A stretch of 17,611 bases of DNA. Origin: Prevotellaceae bacterium UBA711 (GTDB lineage: Bacteria > Bacteroidota > Bacteroidia > Bacteroidales > Bacteroidaceae). A program made the position numbers and the translations under genes. The notes below the pieces were generated by a model, which had not been told where the DNA came from, searched no databases, and was given only the letters and a program-made list of their open reading frames with translations. Location: contig DBLZ01000130.1 of NCBI GenBank assembly GCA_002297545.1, positions 1 to 17,611 on the forward strand, given 5' to 3'. Below are positions 6,595-14,778 of the stretch, in pieces (the stretch's first letter is position 1; each line of letters begins with the position of its first letter).

Positions 6595-7656
6595 TCAATC
6601 ACGGTTGAAGTGCCGTTCCAGCCGTCTGTACTCCCGCCTGGTCAGCCTCATGAAGCTGCCGTGCTGCGGACTGCTGACGCCCTCTATGTCCACGGGTGAG
6701 TGGAAGTTGCTGAGGAAGCGGTCGGCCTGGCATATGCGGTAGTGCTTGGGCTGGTCGCTGTACTGTATGTAGGCCACACGCCATCCCTCTTCGCCCCGGA
6801 GCCGGAAGGCGCTGCTGCCCTCGCACAGTTTGTTGCCTTCGAAGCTGACGAAGTCCTCCTCGTCGGGCTCGGGCCAGGGGCCGGTGAGCTTGTCGGCCTT
6901 GGTGTGGAAGATGCCGGTGCGCCCGCCTTCCTTCTTTATGAGCATGTGGTACTTGCCGTCGCTCTCCAGGTAGTTGATGTCGGCATCTATGGTGGCGTAG
7001 CCCCAGTCGAAGAGCACCTGGGGCTTGGTGAGGCGGGTGAACGAGCGGTCGGCATAGCTGTATACCATGCGGTCGTGCGTGTCGCCCTCGTTGCTGCTCA
7101 GGATGGAATAGTAGATGAAGTATGCGCCCCGGTCGCCATTGGGCCACACGTGGTGCGGGTCCCAGAATATCTGTGGCGCCCACACGCGGTTCACCTTGCT
7201 CCAGTCCGCCACTATGTCGGGGCTTTGCGGGTCGCAGAAGGTGTCGTTGCCCCGGCGGAAGTCGAAGGCGGTAGATGTCCAGTGGATGAGGTCGTCGCTC
7301 TTGAGCAGGTCTATGCCATGGTTGAACCAGGTGCGGCTCTTGCGGTTGCACATGTCGGTGGTCACCATCAGGTAGCCCTTGCTGCCGTCCGACCTTCGGC
7401 AGATGTAGGCATCGCGTGCGCCTCCCTCGATGGGCGAGGTCACCTCAGGGTCCATCACGGCGCGGCCTCCGTTGAGGTCGTGGTAGTGCAGTCCGTCGCG
7501 GCTGAGGGCGAATGCCGTGTACTCGCCCAGGTCGCTCATGTGGCAGTAGAGGTAGCCGTAGGTGCCCTTCTGCAGGTTCTGTGCCGTCAGGGTGGCGGCG
7601 GTCATGCAGGAGGCGAGCAATGCCGTGGCCAGGGGTTTCAACGCTTTCAGTGTCAT
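6595..7656 (-). CDS. Exported GH43-family glycoside hydrolase
   Basis: This 353-residue protein has an N-terminal export signal. A possible lipobox Leu-Ala-Ser-Cys lies at 14-17, or signal peptidase I may cut near Ala25, so it is exported as either a lipoprotein or a soluble protein. A five-bladed GH43 propeller is suggested by ALSRDGLHYHDL (50-61), GGARDAYI (78-85, likely base Asp82), VWAPQIFWDP (158-167), ATIDADI (221-227, a pKa-modulating Asp) and KLCEGSSAF (277-285, likely acid Glu279). GH43 enzymes are inverting exo-acting arabinosidases, xylosidases or related activities; the specificity is not readable. It is the last gene of the minus-strand operon, 40 bases after a glycosyltransferase, and may process the polymer or its side chains. 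The catalytic residue assignments are by pattern. Confidence 0.82.
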   Translation of the reverse strand: MTLKALKPLATALLASCMTAATLTAQNLQKGTYGYLYCHMSDLGEYTAFALSRDGLHYHDLNGGRAVMDPEVTSPIEGGARDAYICRRSDGSKGYLMVTTDMCNRKSRTWFNHGIDLLKSDDLIHWTSTAFDFRRGNDTFCDPQSPDIVADWSKVNRVWAPQIFWDPHHVWPNGDRGAYFIYYSILSSNEGDTHDRMVYSYADRSFTRLTKPQVLFDWGYATIDADINYLESDGKYHMLIKKEGGRTGIFHTKADKLTGPWPEPDEEDFVSFEGNKLCEGSSAFRLRGEEGWRVAYIQYSDQPKHYRICQADRFLSNFHSPVDIEGVSSPQHGSFMRLTRREYRRLERHFNRD

Positions 7657-7696
7657 GGTTGTTCTTCGTTGGAGGTGGGTGGGGTGGCAGGGAGGC

Positions 7697-8623
7697 TCAG
7701 TACAGGCCCCTTACCTTATTTATATAATAATAGAGCCTGGGGCAGTAGAGACGTATGGTGCGCAGCAGCACGCTGAGGGGGTACTTGCCCGGTATGTTGC
7801 GCTTGACCATGAGGAGGTAGTCTTTGTCGGAGTGGGTGGGGTGGTTGACGTACTTGCGGCGCTGGCTTAGGGTCATGCGCATGAGGCGCAGGCATTCCTC
7901 CTTCTCGCTGATGTGGTCGTATTCGCATTCACCGGCAATGCCTGGCGTGATGAGGGCGGGGAAGCCTGCCCGGCGCACCTGCATGCAGTAGTCGTGGTCG
8001 GCGGCCCCGTGTATGTAGCCTTCATAGAAGATGCCTACCCGGTCCACTATTTCCCTGGGTACCAGGAGGATGTTGGCGTTGCACTGGTCCACCATCTGCG
8101 GGGTGTCCGAGGGGCCGAGGCGGTGCCACTTGCCCTTGGCTCCGCTCTCGAAGACGTCGCCGCTGTAGGTGATGACCTCGGGATGGCCTTCCTGGCATGT
8201 GATGCCCGAGTAGATGCCGGGCTTGGAAAAGTGCTCCATGCAGTGGAGGTGTGTGTGCCACAGGGTGTCAAGCGCGTGGGGCCACAGGAGGGTGTCGTCG
8301 TTGAGCAGGAGGAAGAAGTCCCACCGGCGTCCGCGCCTTGCCTCGTCGGCCAGGGCCTCGCGCCATGCGGCGCGCATTCCGCCTGCCCAGTAGAGGTGGC
8401 CGTTGCCGGGGACGATGTGGAGTTCGGTGCCTTGGCATACGTCCTTGGCCGCCTGTGCTGTGCCGTCGGTGCAGCCGTCGTCGGTGAGGAAGACGCTTAG
8501 GTGTGCCTCGTGTTTCTGTGCGAAGTTGGCGTACGCCTGCACGAGGCTCCTCAGGCAGGCTGTGGTCTTGTCCCGGCGGTTGAAGCAGGTGAGCAGGACG
8601 GCTATGTGTAGGGGTGTGGACAT
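7697..8623 (-). CDS. GT2 family glycosyltransferase
   Basis: This 308-residue cytoplasmic protein has the GT-A fold pattern. It opens IAVLLTCFNRRDKTTACLRSL (7-27 region), followed by VFLTDDGCTDGT (44-55), where the first aspartates bind the nucleotide. GNGHLYWAGGMR (73-84) is followed by FLLLNDDTLL (104-113), which carries the metal-binding acidic motif. These resemble rhamnosyl- and related GT2 enzymes of O-antigen and capsule clusters. A C-terminal basic/aromatic tail (YCPRLYYYINKVRGLY) may sit on the membrane. It lies between another glycosyltransferase (46-base gap) and the GH43 gene (40-base gap). The sugar and linkage are unknown. Confidence 0.88.
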   Translation of the reverse strand: MSTPLHIAVLLTCFNRRDKTTACLRSLVQAYANFAQKHEAHLSVFLTDDGCTDGTAQAAKDVCQGTELHIVPGNGHLYWAGGMRAAWREALADEARRGRRWDFFLLLNDDTLLWPHALDTLWHTHLHCMEHFSKPGIYSGITCQEGHPEVITYSGDVFESGAKGKWHRLGPSDTPQMVDQCNANILLVPREIVDRVGIFYEGYIHGAADHDYCMQVRRAGFPALITPGIAGECEYDHISEKEECLRLMRMTLSQRRKYVNHPTHSDKDYLLMVKRNIPGKYPLSVLLRTIRLYCPRLYYYINKVRGLY

Positions 8624-8669
8624 GTGTGCGGGGTGTGGATGCAGGATGTGTCGGCAGGATGCCGGCCGG

Positions 8670-9866
8670 TTATGTTATGTGTGTCTTGAAGCGGGTGTGG
8701 AACACCTTGTTGCACTTGTACAGTATCAGGTCCCACAGGAGGGAGCATATGCGCTTTGGCCCCAGGATGAAGATGGCGTCGTAGAAGGCCTTGCGGTAGA
8801 GGTGGCAGTAGAGCCTGTAGGGGTCTTGGCGGCGCGGGGCGGGTGCGGCCTGCGAGGTGTCGTAGAGGAAGATGTCCTGCCCCTGCGTGCCGAGTATGAC
8901 ATTGGCCTCGATGGGGGCCACCTGCAGTCCGTAGGAACGCACCACCTTGTAGGGCAGCGGGCGCGTGGTGAGGAGATAGCGTCGCCACATCGCCTGCGGC
9001 TTGCCGGCCAGCAGGTCCACGCACAGTTCCCCGTCCTCGGTGCCCACGTAGGGGGCCAGGTACTTGGGTTCCATGAAGCCGTCGTAGCGCACGGGGCATT
9101 CGTCCAGCGCGGGGAGCCGGAACTCCGTCTGCTGGAAGGGTTGCATGGAGGCCTGGTACATGTTGGCCTGCTCCTGCATGTGCACCCCGGCGTCGGCATG
9201 GTTGGTGCTCATGGAGAAGTAGGGGTAGACGAAGTACTTGTCCTGCTCCATGCAGTAGCGTATGTGGTACTTGAGCCACGAGTGGGCACTCCAGTTGTTC
9301 ACGTTCTCGGGGATGTGGGGCAGGCGGAACTCCTCGTTGTGCCCCAGGTACCACCGGTGGAAGGCTTCCCACTGGCGCTTCATCCACACCTGTCCCCAGG
9401 ACATGGCCAGGTTCATGAAGTACACGTCGTACTGCGTCTTGGCCGCCTCGAAGGTGTGGTGCGTCTTGTGGCTTATCTTGTAGTTGTAGAGGCTTATGCC
9501 GGCTATGCGGTCGTCGTCGCGGTACTTCTCCACGCACGCCATGGCGTAGTCCATGAACGACGGGGCCACGGTGACATCGTCCTCCAGTACTATGATGGCG
9601 TCGAACTCCCCGAGGTAGGCTCCCAGGGAGAGCATGTGGGCGCGCAGGCCGAGGTTGCGCTCGTGGGTGACCACGCGCTTCTCGCCGTGCCGCCAGCGGA
9701 ACTGCTCGGCGAGAAGCCGCACCTCGTCCGTGTCGCTCTTGTCTATGCTGATGATGAGTGTGGTGTCGGGCCGGCTGAAATGTGCCTTGTCGAGGGAATG
9801 CAGCTGCCGCCTCAGGCTCCGGCTCCTGTTGTATGCTACGGAGACGATTGCTATTGATGGGGTCAT
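8670..9866 (-). CDS. GT-A glycosyltransferase (GT2-like) with long C-terminal extension
   Basis: This 398-residue protein begins IAIVSVAYNRSRSLRRQL (5-22), the standard GT-A opening. IISIDKSDTDEV follows (38-49), then NLGLRAHMLSL (71-81), and IIVLEDDVTVAPSFMDY (91-107) with the acidic metal-binding residues Glu95-Asp96-Asp97. The segment after residue 130 (WGQVWMKRQWEAF, NWSAHSWLKYHI) resembles acceptor-side regions of GT-A enzymes. Residues from about 260 to the end form an extension I cannot assign. The reading frame is open far upstream, but the start at 9866 is chosen because homology begins there and because its ATG overlaps the polymerase stop as ATGA, a sign of translational coupling. 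The family is confident; the specificity is unknown. Confidence 0.85.
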   Translation of the reverse strand: MTPSIAIVSVAYNRSRSLRRQLHSLDKAHFSRPDTTLIISIDKSDTDEVRLLAEQFRWRHGEKRVVTHERNLGLRAHMLSLGAYLGEFDAIIVLEDDVTVAPSFMDYAMACVEKYRDDDRIAGISLYNYKISHKTHHTFEAAKTQYDVYFMNLAMSWGQVWMKRQWEAFHRWYLGHNEEFRLPHIPENVNNWSAHSWLKYHIRYCMEQDKYFVYPYFSMSTNHADAGVHMQEQANMYQASMQPFQQTEFRLPALDECPVRYDGFMEPKYLAPYVGTEDGELCVDLLAGKPQAMWRRYLLTTRPLPYKVVRSYGLQVAPIEANVILGTQGQDIFLYDTSQAAPAPRRQDPYRLYCHLYRKAFYDAIFILGPKRICSLLWDLILYKCNKVFHTRFKTHIT

Positions 9867-11050
9867 GGCTTGTTCTTTATCAGTATGGTGGTACAGTATC
9901 CGAGGAGGGCGAAGAACATGCCTTCGGCTATGTATGTGGAACTGAACTGGTATTTCAATACGGTCAGGCACAGGAGCATGACTATGAACTCGCGCTCCAT
10001 GCCGCTGCGTGCCAGCACCAGGGCCTTGAGCATCAGGTAGGAGAGGAGGGCAAGAAGGATGGTGCCTGCCAGGTAGCCGTAGCTGAAGAGGAAGTCCAGA
10101 AGGTAGTCGTGGGGGTACTTCATGCCGAAACGCGAACAGCCGAACAGGCCGTAGCCCCAGAACGTGTCGGGGCGTTCGAGGTACTCGTACAGGCGCATCC
10201 TTATGAAGCCTCGCCCCGTGTCGTGGGTGAGGCCTCCGACCAGCATCCTTTCTATGATGCGCGTGCTCATGTTCAGCGAGGAGAGCGTCTCCTGCAGGAA
10301 CAGCAGTATGGGCTGGATGAAGACCGCCCCGAGGCCGCACAGGGCCAGGATGGTGCCTTTGACCCATACGGAGTGCCTGAAGCCGGTGAAGCAGAAGAAG
10401 CAGACCGTGTAGAAGATGCCCAGGCAGGCCAGCGGGCCGCGCGTGCCGTAGGCCAGGATGAGGAACATGCCCAGGACGGAGAGGAGGAACTTCCACACGC
10501 TCAGTTCCTTCATCCCGCGCCAGCCCAGGAACATGACGTGAGGCAGGAGCCTGTAGGCCTGGTACATGTAGTATTCGCCTGCCATGCGCTCGGCCATCTT
10601 GGCCGGATTGCGCATGTATATGAGGAAGTACAGTGCGTCCATGAGCACGCAGAGGATGGAAATCATGGTCATGGGCTTGAGGTAGGCCTTCACGTCCAGC
10701 ACACGCCCGAAGAGGAAGAACGGCACGGTGAGGCAGAGGGTGGGGAACATGTTCTGCAGCAGCACGTCGTAGTTGTCGGGGAACACGCCAAGGTTCAGCA
10801 CATAGAGGCACAGGCATCCCATGAGGAACATCCAGTCGATGGTGGCCATCCTGTTGAGCATTGCAGGCAGTGCGAGCAATACTATGCAGGCCACCACCAC
10901 GGCCTCGGTCTCGGCCTGGTAGTCGCCTATGACGGGAAGCATCCCCACGAAGCCGCGCATGTAGGCCAGCAGCATGCTGCCCCACATGAGAAAGATGAGG
11001 AGGTTGAAGAAGACCTCCCGCGTGAGGATGTATTCCCTGATTAGTCTCAT
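9863..11050 (-). CDS. wzy: Wzy-like polysaccharide polymerase
   Basis: This is a 395-residue integral membrane protein with about ten or eleven hydrophobic segments (for example 12-32, 50-66, 104-117, 127-145, 185-202, 208-224, 232-254, 326-343, 355-366, 374-392). Wzy/O-antigen-ligase features are YGTRGPLAC (201-209), WGYGLFGC (298-305) and KYPHDYLLDFLFSYGYLAG (311-329), which matches the H-x3-L-x7-G-x2-G pattern of the Wzy_C region. Such proteins join lipid-linked repeat units at the periplasmic side of the inner membrane. The start at 11050 is preceded by AGGGAA five bases upstream; longer upstream frames run inside the preceding gene. It ends in an ATGA overlap with the next glycosyltransferase gene. 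Wzy proteins have low sequence identity, so the call rests on topology, motifs and context. Confidence 0.8.
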   Translation of the reverse strand: MRLIREYILTREVFFNLLIFLMWGSMLLAYMRGFVGMLPVIGDYQAETEAVVVACIVLLALPAMLNRMATIDWMFLMGCLCLYVLNLGVFPDNYDVLLQNMFPTLCLTVPFFLFGRVLDVKAYLKPMTMISILCVLMDALYFLIYMRNPAKMAERMAGEYYMYQAYRLLPHVMFLGWRGMKELSVWKFLLSVLGMFLILAYGTRGPLACLGIFYTVCFFCFTGFRHSVWVKGTILALCGLGAVFIQPILLFLQETLSSLNMSTRIIERMLVGGLTHDTGRGFIRMRLYEYLERPDTFWGYGLFGCSRFGMKYPHDYLLDFLFSYGYLAGTILLALLSYLMLKALVLARSGMEREFIVMLLCLTVLKYQFSSTYIAEGMFFALLGYCTTILIKNKP

Positions 11051-11087
11051 CTTGCTTCCCTGATTAGTCTCGTCTTGCTTCCCTGAT
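11033..11087. repeat. 23-bp tandem duplication across the GT4-wzy gene junction
   Basis: Two adjacent 23-base units (11033-11055 and 11056-11078) differ at one base (11049 A, 11072 G), and nine bases of a third copy follow (11079-11087). On the minus strand the repeat contains the GT4 stop codon and supplies the AGGGAA Shine-Dalgarno-like site and the wzy start codon. The single difference turns ACG in one copy into the ATG start of wzy in the other. Confidence 0.9.
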
Positions 11088-12182
11088 GATGCGTCTCCAC
11101 TTGCTCCTCCATATATCCAGGGAGAAGGAGTGGCAGACCGTGTCGTAGGCGCGTGCCGCAAGCGTGCGGCGTAGTGCGGCATCGCCTATAAGTTCCTTGA
11201 GGGCTTGGTAGAGTTCCTCCTCGTCGGGGCTTATCATGATGCCGTTATAGTGGTCCAGGACTATGTTGGTCATGCCTCCCACGTTGGTGCATATCACCGC
11301 GCACCCCGAGGCCATGGCCTCCAGCAGGGAGAGGGATGTGCCCTCGCTGCCCGTGGTGGGGACCACGGCGATGTGCTTGTCGCTGTGCATGCGCAGGGAG
11401 TCGTTGCTGGCGTAGGTGGTGAACGTCACTCCTGGCAGCTTTTCCAGCCTCTCGCGCATGTATTGCTCGTCGGGTCCCGTGCCGGCCACGATGACCTCTA
11501 TGCCTTGGTACTCACCGAGGATGCGCATGATGGCATGGGTGAAGAGGCGTGTGCCGCGGTAGGTGTTGAAGCGGCGGGCAAAGATGATGCGCAGGGGCGG
11601 TTCGTCCTTATGCGGCAGTGTGTCGGGCGTCTCGCTGAAGTTGGGAATGACGTATAGCTTGTTCTTGGGATAGAGCGTGAGTGCCCTGTACCAGTTGACG
11701 AAGTTGTGGTCCACACACACAAGGGTGCCTACCAGTGCGTCGCGCTTGATGGTGCACCATGCCATGCGGGACTTGTAGAGGAAATGGTAGAGGTACTTCA
11801 GCCCTGAGCACTTCCCGGGCCGGGCTATGTCCCACCATATCCCGTGCTGTATGGCTATTGAACGGTAGCCGGGGCAGGGCACCACGCATGCCTCGCTGCC
11901 GAAGACCACAAGGTCGTCCTGCGGATTGATGTCCTGGCGTGCCCTGTCGAAAAGGTACAGGAACAGGGGGTACGAGAAGTTGTCCTTGTGCCTGTAGCCG
12001 TGAATTATGGCTGCGTCCCGGGCTACGGTGAAGTCTCTCTCGGCCCGTTGGTATATGTGTACCTCGTAGCCCTCGGCCCGGAACACGGGTATGAGGTTGG
12101 CTATGTATGTCTGTATGCCGCCTATGGACATTCCGTTGCCATCGGGGTTAAGGTAATTGGGATATAGTATGTGTGTACGCAT
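11064..12182 (-). CDS. GT4 family glycosyltransferase
   Basis: This is a 372-residue GT-B protein. The acceptor-side start is YLNPDGNGMSIGGIQTYIANL (10-30), with the GGxxxY-type loop of GT4 enzymes. The donor domain opens with LRIIFARRFNTYRG (197-210), followed by VIVAGTGPDE (230-239) and the hallmark GSEGTSLSLLEAMASGCAVICTNVGG (278-303), in which Glu280 and Glu288 form the E-x7-E motif. It is cytoplasmic or peripheral to the inner membrane and transfers a sugar with retention of configuration. The donor is unknown. It follows the flippase gene by 16 bases and precedes wzy by 13. Its last residues, IREARRD, and its stop codon lie in a 23-bp tandem duplication. Confidence 0.93.
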   Translation of the reverse strand: MRTHILYPNYLNPDGNGMSIGGIQTYIANLIPVFRAEGYEVHIYQRAERDFTVARDAAIIHGYRHKDNFSYPLFLYLFDRARQDINPQDDLVVFGSEACVVPCPGYRSIAIQHGIWWDIARPGKCSGLKYLYHFLYKSRMAWCTIKRDALVGTLVCVDHNFVNWYRALTLYPKNKLYVIPNFSETPDTLPHKDEPPLRIIFARRFNTYRGTRLFTHAIMRILGEYQGIEVIVAGTGPDEQYMRERLEKLPGVTFTTYASNDSLRMHSDKHIAVVPTTGSEGTSLSLLEAMASGCAVICTNVGGMTNIVLDHYNGIMISPDEEELYQALKELIGDAALRRTLAARAYDTVCHSFSLDIWRSKWRRIIREARRD

Positions 12183-12198
12183 GGTCGGTGGAAAAGCC

Positions 12199-13632
12199 TT
12201 ATTTGCGCCTGCGGAGCATGTCGATTATGTACATGAAACTTTCTATGCGGAAGCAGTAGCAGATGGCAGGATATGATGCCAGGGCCACTATGCTGCGGAT
12301 GGTCAGTGTGGCGGTGTTGCCCATGTCAAACAGCCCGGCGACGTAGGTCAGCAAGCCCATGGCCAGGGTTGCCGACAGACTGGGAATGAGGTCTTGGGCT
12401 TGCTTGCGCAGGCCGTAGTCCAGCAGGCGTGCGGTGGGCCTGAGATTGATGAATATGCACAGGAGGTTGTACAGGACAATGCCGGCGGCAATGGCCGTAG
12501 GTCCATACCTTAGTGTCGCAAGCAGGATGATGACATCCAATGTTATCTTTATTATGGATAGCTTGAGGATGATGTCGCTGCGTCCCTGCGACTTTATTGC
12601 CTCGATGTTGGCAATCTGGATGGGCATGAGCATGTACGCTATGCAGAAGAGCTGTATGTACGGCACGGTGCCAATCCATTTGTCTGTCAGCAGGAAGCGT
12701 ATAATCTGCTCGGCACATACGATGATCCACATCATTATGGGGAGGATGAACAGGTTGCATGTCCTTGTGGAACGGCTCAGCATGGATGTGACCTTTTGCC
12801 TGTTGTCCTGCTCCTGGGAAAAGGCTGGGAACAGGACGGTCTGCACGGAGGTGTTGATGTTTTCCATTACCAGTGCCGGCAGTTGCTTGCCACGCTCGAA
12901 GTAGGCCAGTGCGGCCGGGGTGTACATCTTGCCTATGAGCAGGCTGCGCACATTTATGAAGAGGGTGTTGGCCAGGTTGCTCAGGAATATCTTCCATCCG
13001 TAGTCGAACAGGCCGTAGAAGCTGCGAGGCGAAAAAGTGAACGACGGACGCCATTTGACGGTGTGCCACATCACGATGGCAAGGGCGGTGGCCTGGGTTA
13101 TCTGGAACCAGATCAGTGCCCAGTGCTTGAAGCCCTGCATTGCCAGGACGATACCGGCTATGCCGGAGAGTACCGTAGCCCACAGGTTGGACACGAACAG
13201 CTTCTTGAATAGCATGCCGCGTGAGATGTAGGCTCTTTGTATGGAGTTGACGGCATATGGGAACAGGCACAGGCTGAGGACGCGTATGGCAGTGGTCAGG
13301 TTATTGTCCTTGTAGTACACGGCTATATGTGGGGCGATGGCGAACATGGCGGCATACAGGACGATGGACATGCACACGCTTGCCCAGAAGATGGTGGAGA
13401 AGTCCTCCTGTGTGGCATCTTTCTTCTGTATGAGGGCTACGTTCAGCCCACCGTCTATGATGACGTTGGCAATGTTGATGAAAACCAGTATCAGTGCAAC
13501 TATGCCATAGTCCGTGGGGCACAGAATCCTGGCCAGTACAATGGAAACGACAAAGGATATACCCTGGACGCTGATCTTTTCCATCAGTTTCCATGCGAAT
13601 GACGATAGGATGGTGCGCCTGTTTATTGCCAT
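12199..13632 (-). CDS. wzx: Wzx-type flippase (polysaccharide biosynthesis protein, MOP superfamily)
   Basis: This 477-residue protein is hydrophobic throughout, with about 12-14 membrane segments, as expected for MOP-type flippases. The N-terminus SFAWKLMEKISVQGISFVVS (11-30) followed by LARILCPTDYGIVAL and the middle stretch YFERGKQLPALVMENINTS are typical of the WzxC/TuaB-like subgroup. It moves undecaprenyl-linked repeat units across the inner membrane for polymerisation by Wzy. No strong Shine-Dalgarno site is seen at 13632. The 45-base gap to wzz holds a small GCCCT-N3-AGGGC hairpin. The GT4 gene follows after 16 bases. Confidence 0.93.
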   Translation of the reverse strand: MAINRRTILSSFAWKLMEKISVQGISFVVSIVLARILCPTDYGIVALILVFINIANVIIDGGLNVALIQKKDATQEDFSTIFWASVCMSIVLYAAMFAIAPHIAVYYKDNNLTTAIRVLSLCLFPYAVNSIQRAYISRGMLFKKLFVSNLWATVLSGIAGIVLAMQGFKHWALIWFQITQATALAIVMWHTVKWRPSFTFSPRSFYGLFDYGWKIFLSNLANTLFINVRSLLIGKMYTPAALAYFERGKQLPALVMENINTSVQTVLFPAFSQEQDNRQKVTSMLSRSTRTCNLFILPIMMWIIVCAEQIIRFLLTDKWIGTVPYIQLFCIAYMLMPIQIANIEAIKSQGRSDIILKLSIIKITLDVIILLATLRYGPTAIAAGIVLYNLLCIFINLRPTARLLDYGLRKQAQDLIPSLSATLAMGLLTYVAGLFDMGNTATLTIRSIVALASYPAICYCFRIESFMYIIDMLRRRK

Positions 13633-13645
13633 GTGCTACTGGGGT

Positions 13646-13658
13646 GCCCTTGTAGGGC
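13646..13658. repeat. Intercistronic hairpin GCCCT-tgt-AGGGC
   Basis: A perfect five-pair stem with a three-base loop sits in the 45-base gap between wzz and wzx. It is the same element found twice in the central repeat region (6184-6196 and 6244-6256), differing only in the loop. It could affect mRNA stability or relative expression of the two genes. Confidence 0.75.
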
Positions 13659-13677
13659 GGTCATGCGTGTTGGGATG

Positions 13678-14766
13678 TTACTCTTGTTTCTTGTTGCTGA
13701 AGAAGACAATGGTGCTGTATACTTCGTCTTTCAGTATCTTGCCTGTGGTGACGAGCGTGGCCAGTATCAGCATGGCAAGGCAGAACAGCACCCGTTTGGG
13801 TGCGGAGGGGCGAAGGGGGACTGAGGCATTCTGCAGGGTGGTGAATGCCGGCGTCACTTCCTGCAGCTTGGCGTTGGCGTTCTCCAGTTGCGTGGTCATG
13901 GCCTGGTACTTGTTCAAGGCCATTGACAGCTCCATCTCCAGTTTGTCGCGCTCCGACAATGTGGCCTGCTGTGTGATGTTCCTGTGGCTGTCGCAGAAGT
14001 CGCCATAGTTCTTCAGGGCCGAAAGGTAATCTTGGCGTGAGGCCTCTACCAGCTTTGTATAATGGTCAACGTCCACGCGTGACTTGCTTGTACGGTAATC
14101 CGTGATGGCCGTTTGCAGCCTCATGCAGATGGAGTCTGCCAGGCAAGCCGCCACCAAAGGGTCTTGTGCATTTACCTTTAGCGATATGACACTGGTGAGC
14201 GGGTCTACGTTGCAGATGATGTTGCCTTTTAGCAATTCAGCTATGTTGTATTGCTGTTCGGTAAGGAACGAGGGATCTATGTCTCCATTGCTGCCTCTGC
14301 CGTTGTCGGCAGGGCGTTTTCCGTCTACCCAGTTCTTGAGCTTGCGCTTTATCCAGAAATAGGGCTTCTTGTAGAAAGTCTGCTTCTGGTGCTTGAGCAG
14401 GTAAGAGTACAAGTCGGTCTTGACCGTGCCGTCTATGGTCTCCACCTGTATGTTGAAGAGGCTTACGACAAAGCTGTTTGACGTAATGAAGTCGGGATAC
14501 AGGGTGGGGTAGATGGCATCCACAGAGGCTCCTCCGCCAAGGTTGAACCCGAAGGAAGAGGCTAAGGCCGACAATCCTCCGGCCTGGTCACCGCTACCCA
14601 TTTCCGGTGCCAAGAGTGTTCCTGCAGTATAGAGCCGCGGTTGTGGAAAGATGTAGGCCACGGAGAGCACGAAGGTGATGCACCATACCTTTAGGAAGAG
14701 GGTCTTGCGTGCCCACAGTTTCCGGACTATCTGTTGGCCGGGGATGTTGTTGCTGTTCGGTGTCAT
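13678..14766 (-). CDS. wzz: Wzz-family polysaccharide chain-length determinant
   Basis: This 362-residue inner-membrane protein has the polysaccharide co-polymerase layout. There is a short cytoplasmic N-terminus, membrane segment 1 at about 24-41, a large periplasmic domain with coiled-coil propensity at about 235-305, then a Pro-rich VPLRPSAPKR (316-325) leading into membrane segment 2 (about 326-342). An internal GSGDQAGGLSALASSFGFNLGGG (57-79 region) resembles the AAAS-type Wzz loop. There is no C-terminal tyrosine kinase domain, only a short tail. It sets the modal length made by the polymerase. It lies 12 bases after the wza-like gene and 45 before wzx. Confidence 0.92.
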   Translation of the reverse strand: MTPNSNNIPGQQIVRKLWARKTLFLKVWCITFVLSVAYIFPQPRLYTAGTLLAPEMGSGDQAGGLSALASSFGFNLGGGASVDAIYPTLYPDFITSNSFVVSLFNIQVETIDGTVKTDLYSYLLKHQKQTFYKKPYFWIKRKLKNWVDGKRPADNGRGSNGDIDPSFLTEQQYNIAELLKGNIICNVDPLTSVISLKVNAQDPLVAACLADSICMRLQTAITDYRTSKSRVDVDHYTKLVEASRQDYLSALKNYGDFCDSHRNITQQATLSERDKLEMELSMALNKYQAMTTQLENANAKLQEVTPAFTTLQNASVPLRPSAPKRVLFCLAMLILATLVTTGKILKDEVYSTIVFFSNKKQE

Positions 14767-14778
14767 GGTCCGTATCCT

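Noticed and set aside
6267..6699. Open reading frames of 60-126 codons crossing the 23-bp array on the + strand
   Set aside because: They are produced by the repeat: because 23 is not a multiple of three, the same peptide pattern appears in all three frames. No start signal or homology supports them.
6700..11044. Long plus-strand open frames at 6700-7776, 8403-9857 and 9782-11044
   Set aside because: They are antisense to well-supported minus-strand genes, rich in Val/His/Gly/Glu, and cross several gene boundaries.
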